Below are positions 1 through 8,442 of a stretch of 64,000 nucleotides of DNA, in pieces. The position numbers were made by a program, and so were the translations under genes. The notes under the pieces were generated by a model, which worked only from the letters and a program-made list of their open reading frames with translations, did not search any database and had not been told where the DNA came from. This DNA comes from Frigoribacterium sp. Leaf8. Lineage in GTDB: Bacteria > Actinomycetota > Actinomycetes > Actinomycetales > Microbacteriaceae. Every line of letters begins with the position of its first letter. Position 1 is the stretch's first letter. The stretch covers positions 341,580 through 405,579 of the forward strand of contig NZ_LMKB01000005.1 of NCBI RefSeq assembly GCF_001421165.1, read 5' to 3'.

Positions 1-1
1 C

Positions 2-742
2 GACGTCTACGACGCCGAGACCGTCGAGCTGATCCGCGAGAGCGGCCGCATCGCCTCGCAGGCCATCGACGCCGTCGAGGCCGCCCTCCGCCCCGGCGTG
101 ACGACCGAAGAACTCGACCGCATCGCCCACGAGTTCGTCGTCGCCCACGACGCCTACCCGTCGACCCTGGGGTACCGCGGGTACCCCAAGTCGGTCTGCA
201 CCTCGGTGAACGAGGTCATCTGCCACGGCATCCCCGACGACACCGTCCTGGTCGACGGCGACCTGATCAACGTCGACATCACGGCGTTCAAGAACGGCGT
301 CCACGGCGACCTGAACCGCACCTTCGTCGTCGGCGAGGCCGCCCCCGAGACCGTCGACCTGGTCGACCGCACCCGTGAGGCGCTGAGGCGCGGCATCAAG
401 GCCGTCGCTCCGGGGCGTCAGGTGAACGTGATCGGTCGGGCGATCGAGTCGTACGCCAAGCGCTTCGGCCTGGGCGTCGTGCGCGACTACACCGGCCACG
501 GCGTCGGACGCGCCTTCCACTCCGGCCTGATCATCCCCCACTACGACGCGCCGCAGTACGACGACGTCATCGAGGTCGGGATGGTGTTCACCATCGAGCC
601 CATGTTGACCCTCGGTGGCATCGAGGCCGACGTCTGGGACGACGACTGGACCGTCACCACCCGCGACAAGAGCCTCACGGCCCAGTTCGAGCACACCCTG
701 GTCGTCACCGAACGCGGTGCCGACATCCTCACGCTCTCCTGA
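2..742 (+). CDS. map: Methionine aminopeptidase type I (5' end outside window)
   Basis: Removes the N-terminal Met from nascent proteins in the cytosol. The reading frame is open from the first full codon of the window, so the N-terminus is missing; an in-frame GTG at 98 is internal, because the 32 codons before it already read as MAP sequence. Counting from that GTG, the five metal ligands of the pita-bread fold are all visible: D60 (NVDI), D71 (HGDLNRTF), H134 (GHGVGR), E167 (TIEPML) and E198 (FEHTLVVT). The stop lies 13 nt before ppgK, so the two are probably cotranscribed. Family identity is certain; only the true start is unseen. Confidence 0.97.
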   Translation, partial: DVYDAETVELIRESGRIASQAIDAVEAALRPGVTTEELDRIAHEFVVAHDAYPSTLGYRGYPKSVCTSVNEVICHGIPDDTVLVDGDLINVDITAFKNGVHGDLNRTFVVGEAAPETVDLVDRTREALRRGIKAVAPGRQVNVIGRAIESYAKRFGLGVVRDYTGHGVGRAFHSGLIIPHYDAPQYDDVIEVGMVFTIEPMLTLGGIEADVWDDDWTVTTRDKSLTAQFEHTLVVTERGADILTLS

Positions 743-755
743 GAAAGGACCACCC

Positions 756-1517
756 ATGGCACGCACCGCAGTGGGAATCGACATCGGCGGCACAGGCATC
801 AAGGGGGCGATCGTCGACCTCGACAGCGGCGAGCTCCTCTCGGACCGCATCAAGAAGAGCACTCCCGAGGGCGGTGAACCCGACGCCATCGTCGCGGTCG
901 TCCGGCAGATCGTCGACGAACTCGGCCTCGACGACGCCTCGGTGCCGGTCGGCGTCTGTTTCCCGGCCGCCATCATGGACGGCAAGACCCTCTCGGCCGC
1001 CAACGTGTCGAAGAAGTGGATCGGCTTCGAGGCCGAGAAGCTCTTCGAGACCACGCTCGGCCGCGACATCCACTTCGTCAACGACGCCGACGCCGCGGGC
1101 TACGCCGAGACCCGTTTCGGGGCCGCGAAGGACGTGAAGGGCCTCGTCGTCATGACGACGCTCGGCACGGGCATCGGCACCGCCCTGATCAACGACGGCG
1201 TGCTCATCGTCAACGCCGAGCTCGGGCACCTCGAGATCGGTGGCAAGGACTACGAGACCAAGGCCTCGTTCGCGGCGAAGGAGCGCGACGACCTCAGCTG
1301 GAAGCACTGGGCGAAGCGCCTGCAGAAGTACTACTCGCACCTCGAGGCCCTGCTCTACCCGCGCCTGATCATCGTCGGCGGCGGCGTCTCGAAGCACCAC
1401 GACGAGTTCTTGCCGCTGCTCGACCTGCGGGCCGAGATCGTCCCGGCGAAACTCCGCAACAACGCCGGCATCATGGGTGCCGCCGCCCTGGCCGCCGACT
1501 CGAACCCGGCGTTCTGA
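756..1517 (+). CDS. ppgK: Polyphosphate glucokinase (ROK family)
   Basis: Phosphorylates glucose to glucose-6-phosphate using inorganic polyphosphate (and usually ATP); cytosolic, typical of actinobacteria. The 253-aa protein opens with the ROK phosphate-binding motif DIGGTGIKG, has the second glycine loop LGTGIGTALI, the glucose-contacting GHLEIGG segment and the C-terminal LIIVGGGVSK. The ATG at 756 follows GAAAGGA at good spacing and fits the family length; an in-frame open stretch upstream overlaps map and is not used. It follows map by 13 nt and is followed by a very strong palindrome. Polyphosphate use is inferred from the actinobacterial PpgK-type sequence, not shown directly. Confidence 0.93.
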   Translation: MARTAVGIDIGGTGIKGAIVDLDSGELLSDRIKKSTPEGGEPDAIVAVVRQIVDELGLDDASVPVGVCFPAAIMDGKTLSAANVSKKWIGFEAEKLFETTLGRDIHFVNDADAAGYAETRFGAAKDVKGLVVMTTLGTGIGTALINDGVLIVNAELGHLEIGGKDYETKASFAAKERDDLSWKHWAKRLQKYYSHLEALLYPRLIIVGGGVSKHHDEFLPLLDLRAEIVPAKLRNNAGIMGAAALAADSNPAF

Positions 1518-1532
1518 GGCGAGACGCGACCG

Positions 1533-1588
1533 ACGCGAGACGACCCCGGCCGAGGAGGCGCGCCTCCTGGGCCGGGGTCGTCTCGCGT
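1533..1588. terminator. 56-bp near-perfect palindrome between ppgK and rnpB
   Basis: Arms 1533-1560 and 1561-1588 pair with one mismatch and essentially no loop. The core is an inverted pair of the recurrent decamer AGGAGGCGCG. It lies directly after ppgK (plus strand) and abuts the 3' end of rnpB (minus strand), so it can end transcription from both sides. There is no U-tract. Confidence 0.75.
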
Positions 1589-1590
1589 GA

Positions 1591-1979
1591 GGCGAATGGG
1601 CCGACTGCTACGCCGGGTTCTGTCCCGGTGCCGAGGCACCATGGACGGCCATCTCTCTCGGAACTACGTTGCCGCAGCTCTCTAGCGGTCTACCCGGGGA
1701 CTCGGCGAGCAGCCTCGTCGTCCCCTCTTTGACCTTGCTCCGGGCGAGGTTTACATAGCCGGCCGGTCACCCGAGCCGCTGGTGGTCTCTTACACCGCCG
1801 TTTCACCCTTACCCCGTGTCGCACCCGGAGGTGCGACGCGTGGCGGTCTGCTCTCTGTTGCACTTTCTCGCGGGTTGCCCCGGGTGGGTGTTACCCACCG
1901 CCCTGCTCTGTGGAGCCCGGACGTTCCTCGGCGACGGGCTCTCGCCCGCCGACGCGACCGTCTTGTCGACCCATTCGCG
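1591..1979 (-). ncRNA. rnpB: RNase P RNA, bacterial class A
   Basis: Catalytic RNA that matures tRNA 5' ends. Read on the minus strand it carries the universal P4 core GAGGAACGTCCGGGCTC near its 5' end, a GGGTAAGGGTGAAA J-region, and the 3' conserved ACAGAACCCGGC. The ends were set by helix P1: nine bases at 1970-1978 pair perfectly with 1592-1600. A TAGGCT -10 box (1986-1991) sits 6 nt upstream of the predicted 5' end. Length of about 389 nt fits actinobacterial RNase P RNA. The flanking palindrome at 1533-1588 is its likely terminator. Confidence 0.95.
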
Positions 1980-1985
1980 ACCCCG

Positions 1986-1991
1986 AGCCTA
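1986..1991 (-). promoter_or_regulatory. -10 box of rnpB (TAGGCT)
   Basis: TAGGCT on the minus strand, six bases before the predicted 5' end of RNase P RNA. The same hexamer and spacing recur before several protein genes of the window. No clear -35 was recognised. Confidence 0.6.
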
Positions 1992-2044
1992 GCGGTGCGA
2001 CGCCCCTCCGTGTGCCACGGCTCGTGCGGGGGCCCCGCCCCTGG

Positions 2045-2788
2045 TCAGAGGCCTGATTCGTAGGTGCGGACGAGGACCGCGTTGCTGTCGGGGCAGAGCA
2101 CGACGTCGTCCTCGGCGGCGGCACGCACGGCCGCGAGGTCGCTGCCCGTCAGGGCCACGCCACTCGCGCTCGACACGCCACCACGCAACAACGAGGCACC
2201 CACGCCGTAGCGGTCCCGCTGACGCTCGTAGAGGGCCAGCAGATCGGCGGGCACCGTGGCGGCGATGGTCTCGCGGTTGGCGACGACCTCGGCCCGGTCG
2301 GCCTCGAGCTCGGCGAGCTTCGCGTCGCGCCCGGTCTCGGCGTCGACGCGGCGGGTGTCGAGCTGGTCGAGCTCGCCCCGCGTCACCGCCGCGACGGCAC
2401 CCAGGCTCTCGACGCGTTCCATCACCTCGAGCTGGAGGTCCTCCAGGTCGGAGCGACGCTTGGCGAGGGCGGCGAGCTCGCCCTCGAGCGCGGCCACGTC
2501 CTTCGAGGACGACGACGACGCGATGCGCTGTTCGTCACGGACGACGCGCGCCTCGACGACGGCGACGTCGGACTCGATGCGCTTGAGCTCGCTCTGCGCG
2601 TCCTCCCAGGCGCCCTGCTCGGTCGCGAGGCGGCTGCGGAGGCGAGAGCCGTCGCCCTCGAGCGACGCGAGGACGGCGATCTCGGGGAGGTTCGCCCCCT
2701 TGTGCGCGATCTGGCGGAGTGCGGTGTCGAGTTGCTGCAGGTCGAGCAGCAGGGCCTGGTGCTCGTAGCTGGCTTTCATCAGGGGCAT
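2045..2788 (-). CDS. Coiled-coil protein with degenerate C4 zinc ribbon (DUF164/CT398-like)
   Basis: 247 aa. Residues of about 10-180 are heptad-rich, charged coiled coil; the C-terminus has the shape of the C4-type zinc-ribbon family that normally ends with CGGC...CxxC...LVRT-ESGL. Here the first CxxC is replaced (GGVSSASGVAL) and the second retains a single Cys (LCPDSNAVLVRT), so zinc binding is very unlikely. Start ATG at 2788 is preceded by GAAGAG. It lies 112 nt downstream of the NIF3-like gene on the same strand, the usual neighbour of this family in actinobacteria. Function is unknown in the family; the ribbon loss is read directly from the sequence. Confidence 0.85.
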   Translation of the reverse strand: MPLMKASYEHQALLLDLQQLDTALRQIAHKGANLPEIAVLASLEGDGSRLRSRLATEQGAWEDAQSELKRIESDVAVVEARVVRDEQRIASSSSSKDVAALEGELAALAKRRSDLEDLQLEVMERVESLGAVAAVTRGELDQLDTRRVDAETGRDAKLAELEADRAEVVANRETIAATVPADLLALYERQRDRYGVGASLLRGGVSSASGVALTGSDLAAVRAAAEDDVVLCPDSNAVLVRTYESGL

Positions 2789-2900
2789 GGGGACTCTTCT
2801 CGGGGTCGGGGGGAGGCAGGGACGGGGCGACGAGGAGGCGCGTGCCGCGAGGTCTTGCGGGTCGCGACCCGGCGACGTCGCGACGGGCGGCTCGGCGTGC

Positions 2901-3716
2901 TCACTGCACGACGGCGAAGTCCCACGGGTCGGTGCGCAGGTCGCTGAGGGTGACCTCGACGTCGTGCAGCTCGCGGCGGAGCTGCGCGGCCGCCGTGTCG
3001 AGCCAGAGCCACTCGGCCGCCCAGTGCGACACGTCGACCAGGGCGGGGCCGCGGCCGAGCCTCATGAGTTCGCGCGCGTCGGAGGCGGGGTGGTGGCGCA
3101 GGTCGCTGGTGACGTACACGTCGGCGGCGAGCACCGCCGGGTCGGCCAGCAGCGAGTCGCCGGCACCGGCGCAGAGGGCGACGGTCTCGACGACGCGGTC
3201 GGCGTCACCTGCCACACGGATGCCGGACGCGGTCGGGGGCAGCACGTCGCCGAGCTGGCGGGCGAGGGCCACGAGCGTCATGGCGTGCGGCAGGCGCCCG
3301 ACGATGCCGAGTCCCGTGTCGTCGGTGGCGCCCGGGGTGATCGGGCGCTGGTCGACGAGGCCGAGCTGGTGCGCGAGCACGCGGGACGTGCCGGTCTCGA
3401 CGACGTCGGCGTTGGTGTGGGCGGCGACGAGGCCGCACCCGGCACGGACGAGACGCGCGACGACGGCACCCTTGGTGGTGTCCTCCGACACCGTCGAGAC
3501 GCCGTGGAACAGCAGCGGATGGTGGACCAGCAACAGGTCGGCCCCCATGCCGACGGCCTCGTCGACGGTGTCGAGCACGGCGTCGACGGCCAGGTGCACG
3601 TGGGTCACGGGCCGGTCGGGGTCACCGACGACGAGACCGGGAGAATCCCACGACGACGCGCCCGCGAGAGGCCAGAGACGTTCGATGACGGAGTTGACCG
3701 AGGCGAGGGTGGACAC
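2901..3716 (-). CDS. NIF3-like dinuclear metal-centre protein
   Basis: 271 aa, the whole single-domain NIF3/YbgI length. Metal-ligand motifs are present: LLLVHHPLLFHG (HH pair, about residues 64-71), AHTNADVV (about 98-105) and near the C-terminus a VDVSHWAAEWL segment supplying the second His/Glu pair. The family forms toroidal hexamers with a di-metal site; its biochemical role is not settled and the old GTP-cyclohydrolase label is doubtful. The start is a GTG with TAGGCT exactly 6 nt upstream, implying a leaderless transcript. The zinc-ribbon-like gene follows it. Confidence 0.92.
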   Translation of the reverse strand: MSTLASVNSVIERLWPLAGASSWDSPGLVVGDPDRPVTHVHLAVDAVLDTVDEAVGMGADLLLVHHPLLFHGVSTVSEDTTKGAVVARLVRAGCGLVAAHTNADVVETGTSRVLAHQLGLVDQRPITPGATDDTGLGIVGRLPHAMTLVALARQLGDVLPPTASGIRVAGDADRVVETVALCAGAGDSLLADPAVLAADVYVTSDLRHHPASDARELMRLGRGPALVDVSHWAAEWLWLDTAAAQLRRELHDVEVTLSDLRTDPWDFAVVQ

Positions 3717-3722
3717 CTCGAC

Positions 3723-3728
3723 AGCCTA
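3723..3728 (-). promoter_or_regulatory. -10 TAGGCT of the NIF3-like gene, 6 nt from GTG
   Basis: TAGGCT ends six bases before the GTG at 3716, with no room for a Shine-Dalgarno sequence; transcription is predicted to start at the GTG. Confidence 0.6.
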
Positions 3729-5165
3729 GTCGCGAGCCGTCGAGCGGAACCCCGTGATCATGACCGCGACGATGAACGCGACGACCGAGGCGCCGAGCAG
3801 GGCGACGACCACCGAGACGGACGTCGACAGGCCGGTGAGGCCCACGGCCCGGACGACGAAACCCTGCCAGGCGAACGAACCGAGGTCGCTCAGGAGCAGA
3901 CCGAAGCCGACGACGGTGCCGACCACGACGCCGGCGACGACGCCCACCGGACCGCGGCGGGCGACGCGGGTGGCGTCGTCGGGGCGGGTCGAGACCGAGG
4001 CGAGCGCGGTCAGGCCGACGAGGCCGGTCGCGACGGGGACGGCGACGGTGGCGAGGACGGCCGAGGCCACGGCGAGGGCGGGGACGAAGGCCAGCACGAC
4101 GGCCGCGACGACGATCAGCGCGGCCGTGGCGGCGACCACGAGCGCGAGGGGACGACGCAGCAGGGGCGGGACGGGGGCGGAGACGACCGTCTGCATGTCG
4201 GAGGCCGACCGGGTCGGCGCGACCAGCGCCTCCTGGTCGGCTGCCGCCCGGGGGTCCGGGGCGTCGGCGGAGTCGGCGGAGTTGCCGGCGTCGAGCCCGA
4301 CGGGACGGGGGCCGGTCGACGGGACGACGACGGGAGCAGAGGTCAGCGTGGCGTCCGCCAGCTGCGCGTCACGGTCGGCGTCCGGCGCGTGGCCCGCCTC
4401 GACGACGGGCCTGGCCTGACGGATCGCCCCGGGCGTCACGACGGGCAGGACCCCGGTGAACCGGAGGCGCGTGGCCTCGAGGGCGCGCGCCGCCTCGTCC
4501 GTGCCGACGCGGGTGATCTCGTCCTCCCAGGAGGCGAAGCGCGCGGCCTCGACCTCGCGCAGGGCCAGCTGGGCCTGGACGACGGCCATCAGGTCGATGG
4601 TCGCGGTGTCCTCGAGGCGCTTCTCGACCAGGCGGGCGAGCACCTCGTCGTCGAGCGTCATGCGCTCCGGTGGCTGGGGCAGATCGTCGGGCACCGACAC
4701 GGCGAGCACCGGCAGGGTGATCGCCGAGGTGTCGACCGAGTGGCGGGCCACGCTCGCCGGGCGGGCCTCGAAGGCGTCCGTGGGCACGACGTCGTCGAGG
4801 ACGACGTCGGCGCGGTGCGAGGGGATCGAGACGGGACGGGGCACCACTGGAGTGGCGGAGTCGACGGGGCGGGCCTCGGTGTGGCGCGTCTCGGCCTGAC
4901 GCGTCTCGGCCTGACGGTCCTCGGTCGTGTCGTCGAGCCGATCGACGGGGGCCTGGACGGCCTCGGAGGTCTCGGAGGTCTCGGAGGTCTCGGGGGCGAG
5001 GGTCTGGTTCACGGGGTGGTGCTCCTGCTGGTCCGGGCGAGCGGAGGGCTCGGGGACGGTGTCGTCGAGGGGTGCGACGAACGTCACACGGCGCCGGTGG
5101 AACGTGACGTCGTCGTCGAGGGGTGCGATGCCCCCGACGCTCGCGGTCTGCACGTTGTCGGCCAT
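3726..5165 (-). CDS. Large disordered-N-terminus membrane protein, unknown function
   Basis: 479 aa. The first about 310 residues are hydrophilic, rich in Asp/Thr/Ala/Pro, with short perfect repeats (SETSETSE; RQAETRQAETRH) and no catalytic motif I recognise. The last about 155 residues are hydrophobic, with about five membrane segments (from LALVVAATAALIVVAA to VVAFIVAVMITGF) and a short cytosolic RSTARD tail. I chose the ATG at 5165 because TACCAT lies exactly 6 nt upstream (leaderless pattern); an upstream in-frame Met at 5225 lacks any signal. The gene ends 10 nt before the NIF3-like start, overlapping its -10 box. No family is recognised. Confidence 0.75.
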   Translation of the reverse strand: MADNVQTASVGGIAPLDDDVTFHRRRVTFVAPLDDTVPEPSARPDQQEHHPVNQTLAPETSETSETSEAVQAPVDRLDDTTEDRQAETRQAETRHTEARPVDSATPVVPRPVSIPSHRADVVLDDVVPTDAFEARPASVARHSVDTSAITLPVLAVSVPDDLPQPPERMTLDDEVLARLVEKRLEDTATIDLMAVVQAQLALREVEAARFASWEDEITRVGTDEAARALEATRLRFTGVLPVVTPGAIRQARPVVEAGHAPDADRDAQLADATLTSAPVVVPSTGPRPVGLDAGNSADSADAPDPRAAADQEALVAPTRSASDMQTVVSAPVPPLLRRPLALVVAATAALIVVAAVVLAFVPALAVASAVLATVAVPVATGLVGLTALASVSTRPDDATRVARRGPVGVVAGVVVGTVVGFGLLLSDLGSFAWQGFVVRAVGLTGLSTSVSVVVALLGASVVAFIVAVMITGFRSTARD

Positions 5166-5171
5166 GCTCGG

Positions 5172-5177
5172 ATGGTA
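5172..5177 (-). promoter_or_regulatory. -10 TACCAT, 6 nt from ATG at 5165
   Basis: TACCAT with a 6-nt gap to the start codon; one of the leaderless-type promoters of the window. Confidence 0.55.
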
Positions 5178-5291
5178 GGTGACGAACGGCCCCGCGACGG
5201 GCGGACTCGCCGGTCCGACCGGCACATTCGTCGTCCGGGGTGCCCCGGCCGACCCCCGGCCGACCCCCGGGCGTCCTCGAGGCCCCGAGCG

Positions 5292-6098
5292 TCAGGAGGC
5301 GCGGGTCAGGTGGGCGAGCACCTCGCGGGACACTCCTCGCGAGCCCAGGCCGAGGTGGCCCGACCGGGGGTGCACGGCGAGCGTCGCGTCCGGCAGGCCG
5401 GCGACGGTCCGCGCCACCAGGTCGAGGGGGTAGAAACCGTCGGCGCCACCGGCCACGACGAGCGTCGGGGCCGTGACCTCGCCCAGGCGGTCGCCCACGT
5501 CGAACGAGTCCTCGGCGTCCAGCGTCACGACCAGGTCGTCGTGTCGGTCGCCGACGACGAAGTGGTGTGCCACCCGTCCGAGGCGCCGCAGGGCGTTCGA
5601 GGACGGGACGCCGGTGGTCGTCTGACCGAGCATCGCGGCCGAGGCACCTCTCGCGTCACCGGCCCGGAGGCGCTCGGCCGTGCGCTGCTGGGCCTCGCGC
5701 CCGGCCTCGCCCAGCCGGTGGGCGGAGGACACGAGGACCAGTCGACGGACGAGCTCGGGGTGGTCGACGGCCAGTCGGAGCGCGATGCTGCCGCCCGTCG
5801 AGGTGCCGACCACGTCGATCGGGCCGTCCGCGATCTCGGCCGCGGCCCGGGCCACGTCGTCGGCGAGGTCCTCCATCGTCGTGCCCTCGGGCAACCCGCG
5901 GCGACGACCGAGCGTCCACAGGTCGAGCCGCCGGACGAGCGGCGCCGTCTCGAGCCGCAGCAGGGTCCGGTCCCAGGTCGAGGGGTGGTGGCGACCGGGG
6001 CCGACCCCGGGCAGCAGGATCGTCGGGACGCCGCTCCCCCGGCGCACGAAGGGCAGGCCCGCCACGGTGCCCCTGGTCGTCGCGCTCCGGGGGCTCAC
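5292..6098 (-). CDS. Alpha/beta-fold hydrolase
   Basis: 268 aa, single alpha/beta-hydrolase domain. The oxyanion region LLPGVGPG is near residue 31; the nucleophile elbow is GTSTGG with S100; the acid is in GGADGFYP and the base in PRSGHLGL. Substrate is unknown. The start is a GTG sharing a GTGA overlap with the stop of the upstream oxidase gene, so the two are translationally coupled. The stop codon TGA abuts a copy of the AGGAGGCGCG motif (5294-5303). Coupling to an amine oxidase suggests a shared catabolic or detoxifying role, but this is inference. Confidence 0.88.
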   Translation of the reverse strand: MSPRSATTRGTVAGLPFVRRGSGVPTILLPGVGPGRHHPSTWDRTLLRLETAPLVRRLDLWTLGRRRGLPEGTTMEDLADDVARAAAEIADGPIDVVGTSTGGSIALRLAVDHPELVRRLVLVSSAHRLGEAGREAQQRTAERLRAGDARGASAAMLGQTTTGVPSSNALRRLGRVAHHFVVGDRHDDLVVTLDAEDSFDVGDRLGEVTAPTLVVAGGADGFYPLDLVARTVAGLPDATLAVHPRSGHLGLGSRGVSREVLAHLTRAS

Positions 6099-7234
6099 GG
6101 CCGGCCCAGCCGCCGGAACCGCGCGGGGGCGTCGCCGCCCTCGACGAGGTCGACGAGGATCGACCCCACGAGAGGCGTGAACTTGAAGCCGTGCCCGGAG
6201 AACCCCGCCCCCACCACGACGGGGCCGACCCGGTCGAGCACGAAGTCCTCGTCGTCGGTGGTCGTGTACGTGCAGCTGATCGGGTCGGCGGTCTCGGCGT
6301 CGACGCCGGGCAACCACTCGCGGGCGTACCGCCGCAGCTGCTCGAGCTGCCCGGGGTCGGGTTCGAACGACCGGCGGTCGGGGTGCACGACGGGTCCGGC
6401 TCCGTGCCAGCCCGCCTTGACGCCCTCGCCCGGCGTGAGCATGCCGTAGACGACGCCCGGCCACCACGACTCGCCGGGTCGGTCGGGGTCGGGACGGTGG
6501 TTGACGCTCGGCCACACGGCCTCGGCGTCGGTCACGGTGAAGTGCGCCGGTTGCTCCTGGGTCACGGTGAGGCGGGGGAGGCGGACGAGGCCCCCGACGA
6601 CGTCCTCGGTCCAGGCGCCCGCCGTCACCACGACCCGCCGGGCGACGATCTCGTCGTCCGCCGTGACGACCCGGACGCGCTCCGGCCCCTCGACGTGCAG
6701 GCCCGTGACCGGCGTCGACCAGCGCAGTCGCGCCCCGTGGGCCTCGGCCGCCCGGGCGAGGACCGTCAGTGCCTCGGCGGCCCGGATGCGTCCGCTGCCC
6801 GGCACGTGCAGCACCTCGGTCTCGAAGCGGATGCCCCGCCACCGCTCCCCCGCCTCGGCGGCGTCGACCAGTTCGCTGGGGACGCCCGCGTCGACGTGCA
6901 GGGCCCGCATCCGACGGAGCATCGCCGGGCGACCGTGGTTGACCACCCCGACGAGGTCGAGCAGCGGGGTGCCGGTCTCGTCGGCCAGCGCGTCCCACCG
7001 CCGCCGCGCCTCCTGCACGAGGGCGACGTAGTCGGCGTCGTCGTAGGCGACGTTGAGGTTCCGGGTCGCGCCGTGCGAGGCACCCCGGTGGTGCCCCTGT
7101 TCGAAGCGCTCGACGAGCACGACCTCGTGTCCGCGCGACGCGGCCTGCCAGGCCGTCGCGAGGCCCATGGCGCCGCCGCCGACCACGACCAGGTCGACGT
7201 CGACGCGGGACGGACTCGGCTGACCGGACGACAT
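6095..7234 (-). CDS. Monomeric sarcosine oxidase / N-methyltryptophan oxidase-like flavoprotein
   Basis: 379 aa, DAO/MSOX family: oxidative demethylation of an N-methyl amino acid with O2, giving H2O2 and formaldehyde. An N-terminal FAD-binding VVVGGGAMG lies at residues 16-24, followed by HGATRNLN, as in MSOX. C321 in SCTYTTTDDEDF aligns with the MSOX/MTOX cysteine that binds FAD covalently, and the C-terminal GFSGHGFKFTP motif is intact. The ATG at 7234 has TATGCT 6 nt upstream. It overlaps the hydrolase gene by 4 nt (GTGA). Exact amine substrate cannot be told. Confidence 0.9.
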   Translation of the reverse strand: MSSGQPSPSRVDVDLVVVGGGAMGLATAWQAASRGHEVVLVERFEQGHHRGASHGATRNLNVAYDDADYVALVQEARRRWDALADETGTPLLDLVGVVNHGRPAMLRRMRALHVDAGVPSELVDAAEAGERWRGIRFETEVLHVPGSGRIRAAEALTVLARAAEAHGARLRWSTPVTGLHVEGPERVRVVTADDEIVARRVVVTAGAWTEDVVGGLVRLPRLTVTQEQPAHFTVTDAEAVWPSVNHRPDPDRPGESWWPGVVYGMLTPGEGVKAGWHGAGPVVHPDRRSFEPDPGQLEQLRRYAREWLPGVDAETADPISCTYTTTDDEDFVLDRVGPVVVGAGFSGHGFKFTPLVGSILVDLVEGGDAPARFRRLGRP

Positions 7235-7240
7235 CCCCCG

Positions 7241-7246
7241 AGCATA
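7241..7246 (-). promoter_or_regulatory. -10 TATGCT, 6 nt from ATG at 7234
   Basis: TATGCT sits exactly six bases before the oxidase start codon and directly abuts a copy of AGGAGGCGCG (7246-7255). Confidence 0.6.
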
Positions 7247-7398
7247 GGAGGCGCGGTGCGGCGGCGCCCCCGGCTCACGCCCCGTGGCACGCCCGTCCCC
7301 TGGCCCGCCGACGGGGGCTGCTGTGGCCGGGCCGCGTGCCGGTAACATCCCTCGACGGCCGCCACGGGACGCGGCTCGCGCAGCAGCAGGGGGAACTC

Positions 7399-8343
7399 GT
7401 GGACCGACCAGACGACCGGACGACGACCGAGGGGGCCTCGGACGCGACCCCCGTGTCCGTCGTGGCCGAAGGACTCGTGCAGCGGTTCGGTCCGCTCGAG
7501 ATGCGCGTCCTGCCGAGCGACTACCCCGCCGGCGCCGTCGGGGTCCCGGGAGCCGGCCACCCCGAGATGCTGCGCGTCCGGCTCGGCGCCACCGAGTTCG
7601 TCGACCTGGGGCACGACGGATCGCACTGGTTCGCGGTGCCCCTGCGCATCGACGCCTCGGGGCCCACGCCCCTCGAGCAGCGGCGCCGGGACCCCCTCGG
7701 CGTCGGGGTGGGCGAGGAGACGTCCGTGGTGCTCGACGCGGCCTCGGCCATGGTGCGACGGTGGGCCGCCCTGGTCCCGCCCGCGTCCCGTCTGGGCACG
7801 GCCTGGCCCACACCGCAGGCGTTCGCGTCCGGTGCCGTCGCGGGTGCCCCGGCACCGAGGCGACGGCGGGGCGTGCTCCTCGGCGTGCTGGGTGCGGTGG
7901 GCGTCCTCGCCTTCGGCGGGATCTGCTTCGCCCTCTACCAGGCGAACGGGGGCGAGGGAGGCGTGATCGAGACCGGTTCCGAGCTCGTGAGCGAGCTCAC
8001 CACCGGGGACTGCTTCGACATGACGGAGGGGATCGACGACGAGTACCAGACGTTCGTCGACGTGACCGCCTGCGGCGAGGTGCACCACTTCGAGGTGTTC
8101 GCCGAACCGGTCCTGGACGACGAGGCGTTCCCCGGCGACGACGAGGTCGGGCAGCTCGGCGACGACGCGTGCTTCGAGGTCTTCGACGACTACGTCGGGT
8201 CCGCCTGGGAGGACTCGGCCCTCGACTACGGCTGGTTCACGCCGACCGAGGACACCTGGGCCACCGGCGACCGCGAGGTCACCTGCTACCTCGCGACCGC
8301 ACCCGAGGGCGAGTCGGCCAGCCTGGCGGGCAGCGGGCGCTGA
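7399..8343 (+). CDS. Membrane-anchored protein with septum-formation (DUF4190-associated) domain
   Basis: 314 aa. An N-terminal cytosolic region of about 140 residues is followed by one membrane helix after RRRR (GVLLGVLGAVGVLAFGGICFAL) and an outward C-terminal domain. That domain has the LTTGDCFD..VTACGEVHHFEVF pattern and further Cys of the actinobacterial 'septum formation' domain, suggesting disulfides outside the membrane. The GTG at 7399 was chosen because CAGGGGGAA lies at proper spacing; an in-frame GTG at 7336 overlaps a TAACAT -10-like box. The stop lies inside the first copy of a 26-bp tandem duplication. Precise role unknown. Confidence 0.8.
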   Translation: MDRPDDRTTTEGASDATPVSVVAEGLVQRFGPLEMRVLPSDYPAGAVGVPGAGHPEMLRVRLGATEFVDLGHDGSHWFAVPLRIDASGPTPLEQRRRDPLGVGVGEETSVVLDAASAMVRRWAALVPPASRLGTAWPTPQAFASGAVAGAPAPRRRRGVLLGVLGAVGVLAFGGICFALYQANGGEGGVIETGSELVSELTTGDCFDMTEGIDDEYQTFVDVTACGEVHHFEVFAEPVLDDEAFPGDDEVGQLGDDACFEVFDDYVGSAWEDSALDYGWFTPTEDTWATGDREVTCYLATAPEGESASLAGSGR

Positions 8344-8376
8344 CCTGCGGGGCGGGCAGCGGGCGCTGACCTGCGG
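8325..8376. repeat. Perfect 26-bp tandem duplication over a stop codon
   Basis: Bases 8325-8350 are repeated exactly at 8351-8376, with a further partial copy of the first bases. The unit includes the TGA of the septum-formation-domain gene, so the second copy is noncoding. It looks like a recent slippage or duplication event. Confidence 0.9.
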
Positions 8377-8430
8377 GGCGGGGTCGAACCGGCGAAACGA
8401 ACGGGGCGGCCCCGTCCCCCGTCGACCTGC

Positions 8431-8436
8431 GATGAT
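8431..8436 (+). promoter_or_regulatory. Possible -10 GATGAT, 6 nt from cls ATG
   Basis: GATGAT is followed by six bases and the ATG. The first base departs from TANNNT, but the same hexamer at the same spacing precedes the family-A polymerase gene. Confidence 0.4.
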
Positions 8437-8442
8437 CGGCGG

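Noticed and set aside
2787..6449. A 1220-codon open frame on the plus strand
   Set aside because: It is antisense to several well-supported minus-strand genes and consists of Arg/Gly/Asp-rich low-complexity sequence typical of shadow frames in high-GC DNA.
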